Counted from the first letter of the stretch, positions 20,789-32,559 are shown. The stretch is DNA of 64,000 nucleotides from Zantedeschia hybrid cultivar (GCA_030544215.1 JARZZO010000006.1:46228501-46292500); one strand, 5' to 3'. Made by a program: numbers and translations. Notes: generated by a model from the letters alone, not told the origin.

Positions 20789-21852
20789 CAAGGGATCTCT
20801 AATAGTCAAGGATCGGGTCCAGTGGAAGACATTCGAAGGTGATTGTGTATTCAATAAAGGATCGTTCGCTCTTAGATAACTGGAGAGAGAATGCTCTAGA
20901 ATAGATCCGCAGGAATCTCTGTCCAGAGCAGAAACAATATCAGAAAAGATGTTTTCCGATATTGTACAGCGGAGTCTAATTCAAGTGAGTTGACCATCTA
21001 GGGTTCGACATTTGACCATACCCTAGGTTAACTCGAGAGCATTGCGAACGAAGGATTATAGCCACGTGGTAATTGTGGATGGACAGGTTCCATAAGTGAG
21101 TTGCTGAACTCCATTACCTTCCGAGATCATGTGGTGTTGCTTGGCACCCAACTTGATCAGAAGTCCGACCAAATTTACATGAGATGTTAATTCGGTTGAG
21201 TAATTAATTAATATCTAGATATTAATTAATTACAATAAGTCAATAACTAGTTATTGGACTTAACGGGCTGAAAACCGGACTGGTTAATGGGCCTAGAGGG
21301 TCACACGCAACAAGATTCTCAATCGGTGGTACTTAAGTGGGATTTATATTAACTCGGGGACTTTTGTGAAAAGTCCCGCCGACTTAATATATATAAGTGC
21401 TGTTGAGAAACCCTGGGCGAAGCTCCAGGATTTCCCCATGCTGGCTGCCCTCTTTCTCTCTCCACATCCTCTGGGCCCCCGTTTGAGGCGCCGGAACAGT
21501 CTCCGTCTCCGCTGCGTGTGATTCCCAAAAGTCAGGAATTCCCATCCGCGGGTTTCCGGACATCGTTGCGGCGACGGATCTTCAGCGAGCGAGCTGATAC
21601 GGACGAGGGAGCGAGGACGAACCACCGGGGAGGATCGCGTGGATACCGCTGGAGTTCAGACGTCTGTGCGGCTTGCGGCATCGCCTTGACGGAACCGAGA
21701 CGGAAACGGATTCGAATCCTCGCACGGTAATCAGATTACGTCCTGATTTTTTATTTTAGTTTTCGTTCTGAATCGTATCAGCGAGCATCGGGCGGGATTT
21801 ATTTTGTTCATCATTTCCGCTGCGTTCTTCGCGTCTCGCCCGAATCCCAACA
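20789..21852 (+). repeat. CopB 5' LTR, 3' portion
   Basis: It ends CGAATCCCAACA just before the PBS. It aligns end to end with 60691-61756. The missing first ~515 bp should lie on the far side of CopC, outside the window. Confidence 0.85.
21388..21397 (+). promoter_or_regulatory. Putative TATA box, CopB LTR
   Basis: TATATATAAG, followed by a pyrimidine-rich stretch. The copy at 61289 is altered (TATATATACG). Confidence 0.5.
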
Positions 21853-21853
21853 G

Positions 21854-21869
21854 TGGTATCAGAGCCAGG
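21854..21869 (+). other. CopB primer-binding site
   Basis: TGGTATCAGAGCCAGG one base after the LTR end, matching initiator Met-tRNA. Confidence 0.88.
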
Positions 21870-22679
21870 TTGCCGCTCTGATACGCTCTGGAATGATAAA
21901 ATTAACGTTCTAAAATTTAATTCCATGCTTAAGTTGTTTTTCTATCATGGAAATAGTTCATGGGATGAACTTGTAATAATTAGATTATTTTTCTATGGAG
22001 TAAATCGGAATTTAATTGGTTTTTCATATGGTTCTTCATGGAGATGAAGAACAATGTTTAATGGTTTGGTTAAGTGTTTATTGGTGATGGAAGGTCACCG
22101 GGAGGCATGCTGGTATGACCAGCTGCTCCTCCCCATCGCCGGAAAATTTTTATCGGATGCCGGCGGCCAGCGGTGGAGCTTTCTTTTTCCATTTTTTCAA
22201 ATGTTGAAAGATGGAATGGGGAGCTTCAAATGCGTAAAAACTCACTTAACTGCTAGTTTTGGGGACTCTCCAATGACAAAGGAGTCACCGGCAAGTGATC
22301 ACCGGCGTCGAGGACAAAGGGAGAAACCCCGGGCCACCTCTGGCAGCCCCTGCAGCCGGCGGCGCCCCCCAAAGGGGGTAAACTAGAAGTAAACCCTAAA
22401 GAGGGCTGCCAGGCGAACCAGGCGCTGGGCGCCCGAACCGGCCAGCCCCGCACCGGTTCAACCGGGGGGGCCTAGGCCTGGCCCGGGCGCACCAGGCACC
22501 CAACCTGGCTCGGCCAGGTTGCCTGAGCCCGGGCCCCGCCTGGCTCGAGCCAGGCCAGCCCTGGCTGCCCCAGCCCGAACCCTATGGGCCCAATAGGGCC
22601 AGCCCTTTAAACCCTAGCCCATTAACCCTTAATCCCTTAAACCCCTATAACCCTTTTTGATAATTTTAAACACCCATTT

Positions 22680-23580
22680 AAATTGTAAAACATGATTATT
22701 TAATGTTTAAATATGTTTTAAATTTAGATATGTTGTTTACAATTAAATTGGTTAATTAAGATATGATCTTTATAAAAGGGGATTTTAAATTATGATGTGA
22801 TCCTTATTATTAATTAACAAGCGTTGTTCATTAATTTAATTAATGGGGTTATTATTAAGATTTTATCTAAATTGTAAATTACTTTTAAAGAAGTGATTTG
22901 TGGGGTTTATGTTCAAGATCTGATCTTAAAATTATATTAACAAGAGTTTTTAATTAGTTATTAAGTAGTGACCTAAATTTTAATTATCAAATGTTGTTAA
23001 TTAATCTTAATCAGGTGATTAGATTATTTTAATTTCTTAGCAATTGTTGTTATGAAATTAATTATTTGATTAAGAGACATTTAATAAAAGTTGTTAAGTA
23101 TTTTATTAACTCTTAATAATAGTTATTAAAGAGTTATTTGTTTCTTTAGAATTAACCTTAATAAAAGTTATTGTGGATTAATCAAAGCTAACTAATAGTT
23201 ATTAAACTAATTAATATTCTCAAGGATCCCTTAATTAAATTTTGAAGATCTAATCTACTTAATAATTGATCTTTTAATAAAAGTTATTAAAAGATTTATA
23301 ATGTCTAATTGTTAGACTAATTTAGAAATGTTCTAAATTAATATTTCTTAATAATTCTTATTAAGAAATATGATTTAATAAAGGGGTTCTTAACAAAGAG
23401 TTGTTAAGTAATTATAATTGGAATTAGAAATTCTTTGGTAAGAGTTATTAAGGAATTTTTTAACTCAATCTAAGTGTTAGATTATTTCACATTACTAATT
23501 GTTGTGAATGTGATTTAAACTTAATCTAAGTATTAGATTAATCAATTTAGAATTGTTCTATTTATTGCATGGAATATTTT
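22680..23580 (+). repeat. AT-rich hairpin array in CopB leader
   Basis: Consecutive short-loop inverted repeats with different stems. Clear examples: ATCTTTTAATAA/TTATTAAAAGAT with loop AAG (23269-23295), ATATTTCTTAATAA/TTATTAAGAAATAT with loop TTC (23341-23371), GTCTAA/TTAGAC with loop TTG (about 23303-23317), CTTAAC/GTTAAG near 23390-23410, and TCACATT/AATGTGA near 23487-23513. Many apices use an AATAA(N)3TTATT pattern. Low complexity alone would not give such long perfect stems side by side. Confidence 0.7.
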
Positions 23581-24420
23581 AGAATTTTAATTTTAACTTT
23601 GTTTGTACACGTTGATGTGTTTGATGCTTTAAATTAGATTTATTGCATGTTAGAAAATAAGATTTTCGAAAATCCAAATTTATCCAATTTTGATTAGAAC
23701 CCAGGTTTTAAGAAAATCAAAATTATTATTTTTCAAGATTTTAGCCTTCTTGTGATGTGCTTTATCATAAGTGGATGGTTAAAATTTGAAGTAGTCATGA
23801 ACATGCACTTTAATTTATTTCATATCATGTGATGGTATGTGGTTTATGTGGATTATTTTAGAATTTGAGTGAGTTAATTAAATGTTAATTAATGAGGCCT
23901 GGGTGCCTTCCTCTCTCTCTTCCATTGTAATTCTATCTCCCTCCATTATTGTACTCGACTATAAGACTTTCTCTTACAATTTATTTGTATTTAAAATTGT
24001 TTCAAAATAAATATTATTTGTAATTGATCGCGCCGGACGAGGAGAGGCGAGGATGATCTACAAGTGTAACCAGGAAGGCAACAGGAGATGAGATCACTAG
24101 TGCCTATGTGTTTGCATGTTTAGATAATATAATTGTTATATTGTTGTGGTGATTAATTGTTTGGCTCTAGTTAATCACCGTACTGTCCAAGACCACATAA
24201 TAAACATGTATGGTTGATGCATGCCTTTTAGTTTTTGATTATGAATCGATTCATAATATCTAGGTATAGTTAAATATATTCGATATATTTATAAACTATC
24301 ACCTAGGACGAGACCAACTTAATATAAACAAAACCTTCAACATAAAGTCTAAGCCGGAGTGCGAGTCATTGAGAATGCACCACGTGGCTCTCCATCAATA
24401 TAGCTTTTAGAACTTGATTC

Positions 24421-24765
24421 AATGAGGACAGTTTCTATGTGTTTACCCGAGATCTGCCACCATCTAATGAAAGGACTATTAACTATGGCATTATGATGCC
24501 TTGAGATTAGAATAGAGAAATGGTGTAGCTATCCTCGCGTTTAACTGAGAGCTATATTCTTACTCTACTATGTTACATATTGATGGTAAAACTTAGACCA
24601 GAGATAATGATCTACTGTGTTTACCTAGGACCATTAAAGACCTGGGAGCCGAAATAAGATCGGATATTGCAAGGAGTTGCAATTACCATGAGATGGTTAC
24701 TCTAAGATAATGGTATGATACTATGTGTTTATCCAAGGTCATATTATGATTCTTGGAGATTCTGA
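24421..24765 (+). other. Four-hairpin group with GTGTTTACCC apex (CopB leader, decayed)
   Basis: Apices GTGTTTACCCGAG (24439), GCGTTTAACTGAG (24537), GTGTTTACCTAGG (24618) and GTGTTTATCCAAG (24722) sit in stems such as TAGCT/AGCTA, AATGATC/GACCATT and ATGATA/GTCAT. The order and stems correspond to those in CopC, but mismatches have accumulated, in keeping with the greater age of CopB. Confidence 0.65.
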
Positions 24766-24943
24766 TTCTCACTAGGAGACCATCGGAGTCTTCCGTTCTG
24801 TATACCTGAAGGTTACATAGTCCGTCGAAAAAGTGGGAAATAATTCAAGATAAAAGACCATAATTGAATTATAAAAACTATCTGCTTAAATCACGTTATT
24901 TCCTTCGTTCACTAAACAGTCGTCTATTCGAAATTTTGGCATA

Positions 24944-27834
24944 ATGGATGTCAATACTTCTTATATTTAGATTGAGTAGAAAAACTCTGAAGAATGTCTT
25001 CGGGACCAAGTGAAAGTCACTATCCTAATCAGATATCATGAATCTTCTTACTTAGATAGACCAAGGTGAAGAAGTACTTATGATATGTTTTTTTGAAAAA
25101 CAATGATTGTCATGAAATCTCTTACTTGGATAGACCAAGATGAAGAGGTATTCATGATATGCCTTTGAGAAAAGCAAGTGGTAAGATTTTAAATGATCGG
25201 ACTCACACCTGAAAAGGATAAAGGAAGGTCAGCTGAGATAGAGAAGTAGCAGTTCTCCCGCTATAACCAATATAAGGGTACTAGTAATGGCAAAACGAAT
25301 ATAAAACTTGAAAGAAGTTTCGGGTATTCTTTTTATCAACTTTTGTATGTCTATTGGAGAATTAGCGTATCCAATATGAGATATTAGAAATGACTCTCAG
25401 ATCTGCGACAGTATGTAGACTTAGACAAGTAAAAGGAAATCGAGAAAATGTAGGTGTTAAGTTAGACTCAACTATTGTTCATGATATTCATAGGTTACTG
25501 TCAGACAGTAAATCTTTGTATATCTATAGGAGTCAAATATGAAACTAAATAATTGTTATTTAGTTGCATAAGATATTAAGAATTATAAAAGTAAATAACG
25601 TTGACTGAGAAGGAACAATAGTTGTTCGAATCAGACAATGCACTATAGATTCTTGATGTGACATTTCATGTGATGAATATTCACAAGTCTCCTATAGAAA
25701 TAAGTGTGAATCATGATTATCTATGGTATTGTACACATGGTTGTACAATAAGAAATTATTGGTGCTAATACACTGATGTAAACAACTCAATATCTTCTTA
25801 AGGCCAAAGATAATCACTTCCATTGAATTATCTTATAGGATACTTTTGGAATGATTCGGCTGTATGTACTTAATGAAGTACAAGTCGAATGCATATGAGA
25901 GATTAAGGTATAAGATTAATATAAAGTATTAGAATTCTTTGATTTGATCAAAGAAATTAATACTTAAGTATATGATTCACACAAATCATTAAAAGGATAA
26001 TTGTATCCTCGCTCGATAGATCCTCATTGTACATCATAGTAATATGATAGAATGAGGAATTGCGCCTTATATATGATATGGTGCAATACATAATAAGATT
26101 TGTCTAATTCTTATATCTTTTTGAACATGAGTATGAACGTTAGATGTGCATACTTTACAGATGGTTCCAAATAAGTCAATGTGTATTTTATAAGATATGG
26201 AAATCAAATAATTCATATGAGATGTGAATTATGAATAAAGTCAAATTATACTGTGATATGAATTTGTAAAATGTCTAAAGAGTTTGGACATTACATTTAT
26301 TGGCCATGCGGTAATAAAATAATTATCGTCCTGAAAGCTGTCTTCTATGAAAAGGAATATATCCTCAAAGAAAACAGTGGGAGCTAATAAAAGTAGAAGA
26401 TGTTCTAGATCCACAAGTTAACATAAGATTATTAGATAATCTTTAGTTGTTTGGAACCACTCATAACACACATGAGAGGAGTTCAAAGATATAGATTATG
26501 ATATAAAATTTATGATGATGCTCTTTGTAATTACAACCTTGAGATTGGCAAGTGGTTAAGAATTTTAAGCAATAGTTCATTACTGCTATTGAGTTCAGAA
26601 CTTGATAGTATTGCTAGAGGGTATTGTACCTAAAGCAAGCATATCTTCAGAATGAAGATTAGTATAAATGGACTACTTAAAACTTATATGGTAAACTGAA
26701 GAAAATAGTCAACGTCAAAATGTTGACTTGGACAAGTTTTTCTCAGTGGTTACCATTAATAAGTTTATTAGAATTCTTCTTGCCAATACTGCCTATCATA
26801 ATCATAAGATGATGGCAGTTGGATATTAAAAGTGTTCTCTCAATGTGATTGAGGAAAAGATTATATTATACACCTTTAAATCTTTTAGAATGTCCAGGAA
26901 ACAAGTTATGATTTCAAATATTATTTTGATTCAAACTGAAGCTTCCTAAGTTGTAATAAGAGTTTTTGACTTAATTGTCAAATATTACGTGATCATTAAG
27001 AATGATCACGGAAGGTGTGTGTTCAAAGAGGACAGTGGGAGTACGGTCGCTTTAGTAATGCTTTGTGATAATAACATCAAAGTCACTAAGAATGACATTG
27101 GAATGTTACTATAAGTAAAAGCATTATTAACCATGTTTTCCTCCATAATAGGTTTAGTTATAATATCCCACGTATTGGAAATACGAATCTATTAAGATAG
27201 ATCGGTGGGGATATTATATCGACCTGTATGTCAACATGTTTGACATAAATTTCATAATAAGTCTCAGCTGTTGAGATGTGAAATTTATTCCTTTAGGAAA
27301 AAAGTTCTTTAAAGGAGTGAAATGCATCATTAAGCACTTGAGAAGTACTAAGGATGCACTCATGTATATGGAGAAGATGATTTGAAACTATGACATCACA
27401 CTGACTCAAATTTCAAGTCAAATAATGGATTTAACCTTCTAAGAGAAAAGAATGGATTGGAAGGGTTCCAATCCAGAACTCGATATTAAGGTGACGACAT
27501 AAACAAGTCATACTGTTATTAGAACAGTATGGATGAAAAGGTTCAACCATGAACTAGATGTAGTTCTAAAAGGTCTCTAATAAAATCTCATTATTGTAGG
27601 ACAACAGTGGGAGCGATCAATTGTGTGATAGAGCCATGGTCTTTTCAGAAGTTGCAGAACATTTTAAGGCTCTTTTACAAGTTCAAAGACAAAGGGTTAA
27701 GAGGAAATAACGTAATAGAAAATATTCCATCTATAGATAATTTAGCAGATCCCTGACCAAGTCTTAATCACAGACTTTATATGAGTATCACCTAGATTTA
27801 ATGGAGATCAAATGCAAAGGTGATTGGCTTGAGT
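24944..27834 (+). pseudogene. pol: CopB gag-pol remnant (Ty1/copia)
   Basis: An ATG at 24944 sits where gag starts in the relatives, but stops appear at once and no frame longer than about 60 codons survives. Collinear nucleotide matches to Cop1 identify it: the block with GAATATATCCTCAAAG and AGTGGGAGC at about 26350-26375 (equivalent to 36975-37004, between integrase and RT), ATGCATCATTAAGCACTTGAG at about 27321 (RNase H region, as 38190), GGACAACAGTGGGAGC near 27600, and TTTAGCAGATCCCTGACC near 27740 (as NVADPL in Cop1). It is thoroughly degraded. Confidence 0.78.
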
Positions 27835-27835
27835 C

Positions 27836-27847
27836 CATGTGGGAGAT
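27836..27847 (+). other. CopB polypurine tract
   Basis: CATGTGGGAGAT directly before the LTR start TGATGGATATAGG. Copia PPTs in this window all use a GTGGGAGA or GTAGGAGA core. Confidence 0.75.
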
Positions 27848-28134
27848 TGATGGATATAGGTGTCATCTAAGCTAATCATAAGGCACCTATTTCAATCTGG
27901 TTCATTGATAAATGGCATTAAATTCATTATATAGATTGGCATATTTGTAACTGCGCATAATGAAGTCCATGAATGTGTGCAATAGTCATTGGATTATGAT
28001 GAGATCATAATAATGAGACTCATGACTTATAAACACATATTTTTAATTGTTCCTAGTCGTAGGATGTTTGAAAAGGATATCAAACATCTGGTAAGACAAG
28101 TATAGGTTATTCCAGCTCATATGATGAGGGTGAC
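27848..28134 (+). repeat. CopB 3' LTR, first 287 bp
   Basis: It starts TGATGGATATAGGTG and matches 60176-60462 with only a handful of differences, then changes abruptly to the Cop1 LTR at 28135. Confidence 0.82.
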
Positions 28135-29700
28135 TGTTTTAGAATTGGGTGGCCTCAAAGACAATCATTGTATATTCTAGTTCAGATTATTAATAAAGAC
28201 AATTATTCTTCATTTAATAGTTCTCGCAAACGACTATCATAATGAAGGTCCATAGAAAAATGTATGGGATATTGAATCATGATGAGATCGTGATAGTGAG
28301 ATCAATATCCTAAGGCAATTGTCTTAAATAGTTCTCGATCGTAGGATATTTGAGATGGACATTAAATATCCGATAAGATCGACACAAGTTATGTCTTCTC
28401 ATATGATGAGGGTGAATGATCTCACATTCACTCGTGTGGTGACACTAAGACAAACAAGTGGGTGCTCATTAGAGAATGAGTTCACTGAACAGACCCAAAT
28501 AATTATTCATGGATGGTAATTATACCTATTAGTCAACCCGGGAATTCATTTGTTGCAGTAGCACAGTTGGTCCTTTGACCTGAGTCACCAATGATACCTT
28601 GTTTGTGGACCATTGTGTCTTGATTCTCTGACTCATGGGCTTTAACCATTAAGTCCACCATAATCGGTCTTTCAGATACAGTGGAAAGCCTGCGAAGGTA
28701 ATTGAGTGAACAACAAGGGATCACTCACTCTTGGTATAAGACTGGAGAGAGAATGTCCCATGGATGTGTATACAAAAATCCCTGGCCAGGGTCAAATGAA
28801 AGAGATGTCTTTCCAGATATTAACTGTGTACTGGAATCCATCTGGATAATGCGATAGAGGGTTTGACTATAAAACCATACCCTTGCGTTATCGGGACATT
28901 GCATGAGTGAAGGATTATATCTTTACGGCATCTGCAGACGGAAAGGTTCAATTGAAGGGAACAGTATCCCTTATATCTTATGGGATCATGAGGTAATGTT
29001 TGGTGCTGTTCATGATCAGAAGGCCAAGTGATTTGATCATCAGATGATAATTCACTTGTTTATTAAATTAATCATTTAACATATGATGTTTAAATGTTAA
29101 TTAATAAATATTAAACTCAAGAAACAGTTCTAAGTTTAATGGGCCTGCAACCGGACTGATATATGGGCCTAGAGGGTCACACACATAAGAGTTCTCGTCA
29201 GACGGTGAGAGATGTTAAATTTCATGCTTATCTGGGTTTTTGTGAAAAGCTGCAGGATAAACATGAAGATTTAATGGAGAATTATCCAAGACCAAACTCT
29301 TGGATAATCATGAGGATTAACTGTTGTGCTTATCCTTATTTCTATATAAGGCGGGCCAAGGGGGAGTGGTAAAAAGTTAGTTGGACGAATTTTACTCCCC
29401 AGATTCTCTCTCTCCTTCTCGGAGTGGATCTGTCTCTCTCCGCGCATGGTGGATCTGAGATCTGGTCGGAGCACTCAAGTCGAGGAGGAAATCGCGTCTG
29501 CTGCGGGAACTCGTGTGGATACCTCTAGAGATCGTGCGCGTGCGCGATTACCGAGTCGGCATCATCCACGGGAGATTCGAAACCCCGCAAAGGTGAAGAA
29601 CTGTTCTTCCCGCTTAGATTTTAATGTCCGTTTTACGACCCCAGCAACCGATACAATAGAATCATTTTTATTTCCGCTGCGTTATTGGCGATTCCTTACA
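28135..29700 (+). repeat. Cop1 5' LTR
   Basis: It starts TGTTTTAGAATTGGGTGG (the 3' copy has TGTTAGAATTGGGTGG) and ends GGCGATTCCTTACA. It holds a TATA box (29343) and a pyrimidine-rich stretch after it. The short reading frame at 29446-29736 is conserved only because the LTR is. Confidence 0.9.
29343..29351 (+). promoter_or_regulatory. Putative TATA box, Cop1 5' LTR
   Basis: TATATAAGG after TTATTTC; the same site is at 39970 in the 3' LTR and at 52893-52901 (minus strand) in Cop2. Transcription would start about 30 nt downstream. Confidence 0.6.
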
Positions 29701-29701
29701 A

Positions 29702-29717
29702 TGGTATCAGAGCCAGG
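29702..29717 (+). other. Cop1 primer-binding site
   Basis: TGGTATCAGAGCCAGG one base after the 5' LTR, matching initiator Met-tRNA. Confidence 0.9.
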
Positions 29718-30539
29718 TTCGCTGGTTCAATCGTAAAACGGCACCGTTTTGCGTTTTTTTCTCGTTATGCGTGAAGGCCCGTATTGTGCGTGTTCTTGTG
29801 TTTAATCCGATTAAAAATGACAGATTAGTGTTCATATGATGATCACGATCAATTTGATTATTTTTCTGTATTTTTCGGATATTTATTTGGGTTTTTTGGA
29901 GTTCTTCATGTGATCATGAACTGGGGTACTTCGGCGGCTTCGTACGTGCATTCCAACTGTTGGGATGGCGGCCCAGATGTCTGGAACTATTGGTGATAGT
30001 CACCACTTCACATTGGGCATGAAGATCGGCACCGGAGTGCCCTTGGAGGTGCTAAAAATCAAGCCCAAACTCGGTTGTTTAACCCTGCAAAATCAGATTT
30101 TAAGGGTGAGTTTAGGGCTCGATCCAAGGGCCATTTGGCCACCGCCGGCGGCCCTGCCGGCGCCGGGCGTGTCGCCGGAGCAAGGGCGACGCCGGCAGGG
30201 GCCTAGCGCCGCCGGTCGCCGGCCGGCGGCGGCGTAGCCGCCCCTTCTTCCCGCCGTCTGCTAACAGGTTAGGTTGCAGAGAATAAAGGGGGTCGGGCCG
30301 GTCGAACACTGGCGACCAGGGCTGAACCGCCCGGTCCCGATCCGGTCGGACCGGACGGGGGCCGGGCGGCGCCCTGGCTCGACCAGGGTTCGACCCTTGC
30401 TGAGCCAGGGTTCGACCCTGGCCGAGCCAGGGCCCTAGGTCTGGGCCTTTGGGCCCTAATGGGCTAGGCCCATTTTCTGTTTTATTAAAAATTATTTTTA
30501 AATACCTGTTTAAACCCCATTAAACCCATTATTAGCCCA

Positions 30540-30960
30540 TTTCACCCCGTTTTAAAATTGTTTTAAAACAGAATAATTATATAAATAATTAATAATTGTT
30601 ATTAATTATTTTTATGATTATTAACAGGTTATTAAAGTGTTTAATAACTGTTATTTACTTAAAGGGCTTTATAATTAATGGGTGTTAGTTAATTATTTAA
30701 AATTGTTTTAGATAATTAATTTCCCTGTTAAATTAATTAGTTTAAAATTGTTTTAAACTAATTTCATGCATAACTTGATTACACTTTGCCGTTCAAATTG
30801 TTTGAATCATTATTTAGATTAACCGAATAGTTTAGTTAGTTTATTTGTCAATAATATTGTGAATATTATTGATTATGCTGAAATAAATGTTATTTCGAAA
30901 ACTAATTGGTATTATAATTTTATATTTATAAAATTTAATATCAAACAGCAATTATGTGAT
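30540..30960 (+). repeat. AT-rich hairpin array in Cop1 leader
   Basis: Side-by-side inverted repeats, often with loop TTG: GTTTTAAAA/TTTTAAAAC near 30550, a 13-bp stem AATTAGTTTAAAA/TTTTAAACTAATT with loop TTG (30735-30763), TTCAAA/TTTGAA near 30795, AATAATAT/AATATTATT near 30850, and GAAATAA/TTATTTC near 30885. It corresponds to the CopB array, but the stems differ. Confidence 0.7.
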
Positions 30961-31593
30961 GATTGTGATGCATGTGATGTGTTTTATGGTGGGATGATCA
31001 TGGACTTAGAATTTTCATGTGATGAATGATGTGAATGGATGCGATGCTTATTTCATTTGGTATTTTAAAATAGGACCTGCGTGTCCTCCTCTCTCTTAAT
31101 CCAAGTGTACTTTCTACCTTCCTATAAGATTGTACTCCCCTTGATAAGATCAAGGTTTCTAATTGTTTAAATGTACATTTGTGGACCTGCGAGTCTTGAA
31201 TTTTGTATTTACATGTATCGGATTAAGTTTAGAGGACGGGATCTTCTGAAGACACCTCTGGAGGGAGGACTCACATCAAATGGAACCAGTGTTGCTGTTT
31301 TCACATTAGGATCCTATTATGGATCATCGTTTGGCTCCGATGATTCCATAGTAGTTTAAGCAGTCCATGATCATCCCCATTTAATTTTTCTGCATATATG
31401 TGATGTTTGCGGACTATGCTATCATATATATATTTCTATTAAGTATATTAATACTTCAAATTGAAATACTATTGATAGCACGATTTTTACAAATCAAAAT
31501 CAAAACCCTCTTTTAAAACTTAAGTTGTAAACGTGAGATATTAAGAATAATCCACGTAACCCACCATCATTATAGATCTTAGGATAATTCTTA

Positions 31594-31910
31594 TCTCAAA
31601 CGGATTTGTTGTGCTACCACAAGGTCTGTTTGATTTAGAAATTAAACTAGGTCTACGACATGTGATGTCATTAAGATGAATGGACAAATAGTGTAGTTTT
31701 TTTGTGCTACCACAAGGATTGCACTATGAATTCATGTCATCTAAGTAATGATGGATAAACTTAACTGAATCAAATTGATTTGTTGTGCTACCACAAGGTC
31801 ATTCTGATTCAGGGGTTAAATCGATCGGATATTGCAAACGTTGCAACTGTCAAGAGTTGACTGCCTAAGGGACTTGATGTGATTTGTTGTGCTACCACAA
31901 GGTCACATGC
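31594..31910 (+). other. Four hairpins with TTGTG-CTAC-CACAA apex (Cop1 leader)
   Basis: The identical apex TTGTG-CTAC-CACAA (5-bp stem, 4-nt loop), followed by GG, occurs at 31609-31622, 31702-31715, 31783-31796 and 31887-31900. Each sits on its own basal stem: roughly CAAACGGAT/GTCTGTTTG, ATAGTG/CACTAT, CTGAATCA/TGATTCAG and ATGTGA/TCACAT. Spacing is 93, 81 and 104 nt. Position and number match the four GTGTTTACCC hairpins of CopC and CopB. Confidence 0.85.
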
Positions 31911-32084
31911 ATGTTGCCCGAAGGATTCTGATCCCCACTAGGAGATCACCGGAATCTCCCGTTCTGTATCTTAGAGGGTCATACAGATCGCCGAAAAATA
32001 GTGGGAGCATAAATCTAGATTAAAAGTCCTAAATCTGATTTTAAGAACTATCTGCTCATTTTATATATTTCCATGTAGGTCGCT

Positions 32085-32559
32085 ATGTCGTCACCTAACC
32101 CCCTCCGTTGCATACTTGATGCAAACAAACTCACGGGACCAAATTACATTGACTGGTTACGCAACCTGAAGATTGTCCTCAGGTGTGAAAAACTAGCCTA
32201 TGTCCTGGATCAACCAGATCCAGTGCAACCCGGTGATAATGCTAACGAAGATGAATTAATGATGTATGAAAATTGGAAGGAGGACTCTGTCAAGGTCCAG
32301 TGTTATATGCTCGGTTCAATGAACAATGAACTGCAGCGACAGCATGATAACATGGAACCTAAGACCATTCTGAATCACCTACAAGAGTTGTTTGGTGAAC
32401 AATCCAGAACAGAAAGATATGAGATATCTAAGAAATTGTTCAGGACCATAATGAGCGAGGGCACATCTGTGCAAACTCATGTGCTCAAGATGATAGAGTG
32501 GATTGAGAGGCTTGCTGTGCTGGGCTTTGTTATGAACAATGACCTGAGCATTGACTTAA
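32085..32559 (+). pseudogene. gag: Cop1 Gag, N-terminal part
   Basis: ATG at 32085 (MSSPNPLRCILDANKLTG), the same start as Cop2. About 158 codons are open: the Gag core with WLRNLKIVLR, YENWKEDSVKVQCYMLGS, LFGEQSRTERYEISKKLF and HVLKMIEWIERL. The frame is broken by the solo LTR after SIDL at 32559 and resumes at 35318, once the TSD CTTAA is counted once. Gag would form the particle. The native protein carries a zinc knuckle on the far side of the insertion. Confidence 0.9.
32555..32559. other. TSD of the solo LTR in Cop1
   Basis: CTTAA, repeated at 35313-35317. It proves insertion of a complete element followed by loss to a single LTR. Confidence 0.93.

Larger units (their letters stand above)
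21870..24943 (+). other. CopB leader
   Basis: About 3.1 kb without recognisable coding potential. It contains a GC-rich palindromic block (about 22320-22600, including CCTGGCTCGAGCCAGG), a long AT-rich hairpin array (about 22680-23580), and a four-hairpin group (about 24421-24765), in the same order as in CopC. Confidence 0.7.
20789..28134 (+). mobile_element. CopB: degenerate Ty1/copia element, both LTRs truncated
   Basis: Plus-strand order: 3' two thirds of a 5' LTR (20789-21852), PBS, a long leader, decayed coding region, PPT, and the first 287 bp of a 3' LTR. The left end was cut by the CopC insertion and the right end by the Cop1 LTR. Its LTR type is represented in full at 60176-61756. 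The portion shared with 20789-21852 is only about 90 percent alike by eye, so the element is old. Confidence 0.82.
29718..32084 (+). other. Cop1 leader
   Basis: About 2.4 kb. In order: a GC-rich section with GGCTCGACCAGGG-type palindromes (30362-30440), an AT-rich section of short-loop hairpins (30540-30960), a CT-rich stretch, a short open frame (31171-31359, 62 codons, also present in Cop2), four constant-apex hairpins (31594-31910), a conserved structured segment (31925-32010) ending AGTGGGAGC, and the Gag start. No protein function is claimed for the short frame. Confidence 0.75.

Noticed and set aside
29701..29717. Repeated TGGTATCAGAGCC words considered as tRNA genes or fragments
   Set aside because: Each lies directly next to an LTR end and is too short to fold as a tRNA; they are primer-binding sites.
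31171..31359. Short open frame in the Cop1 leader, also present in Cop2 (58697-58927)
   Set aside because: The two elements are close relatives, so shared reading is expected. The C-terminal ends differ and CopC and CopB show no counterpart. Noted within the leader entries but not called a gene.
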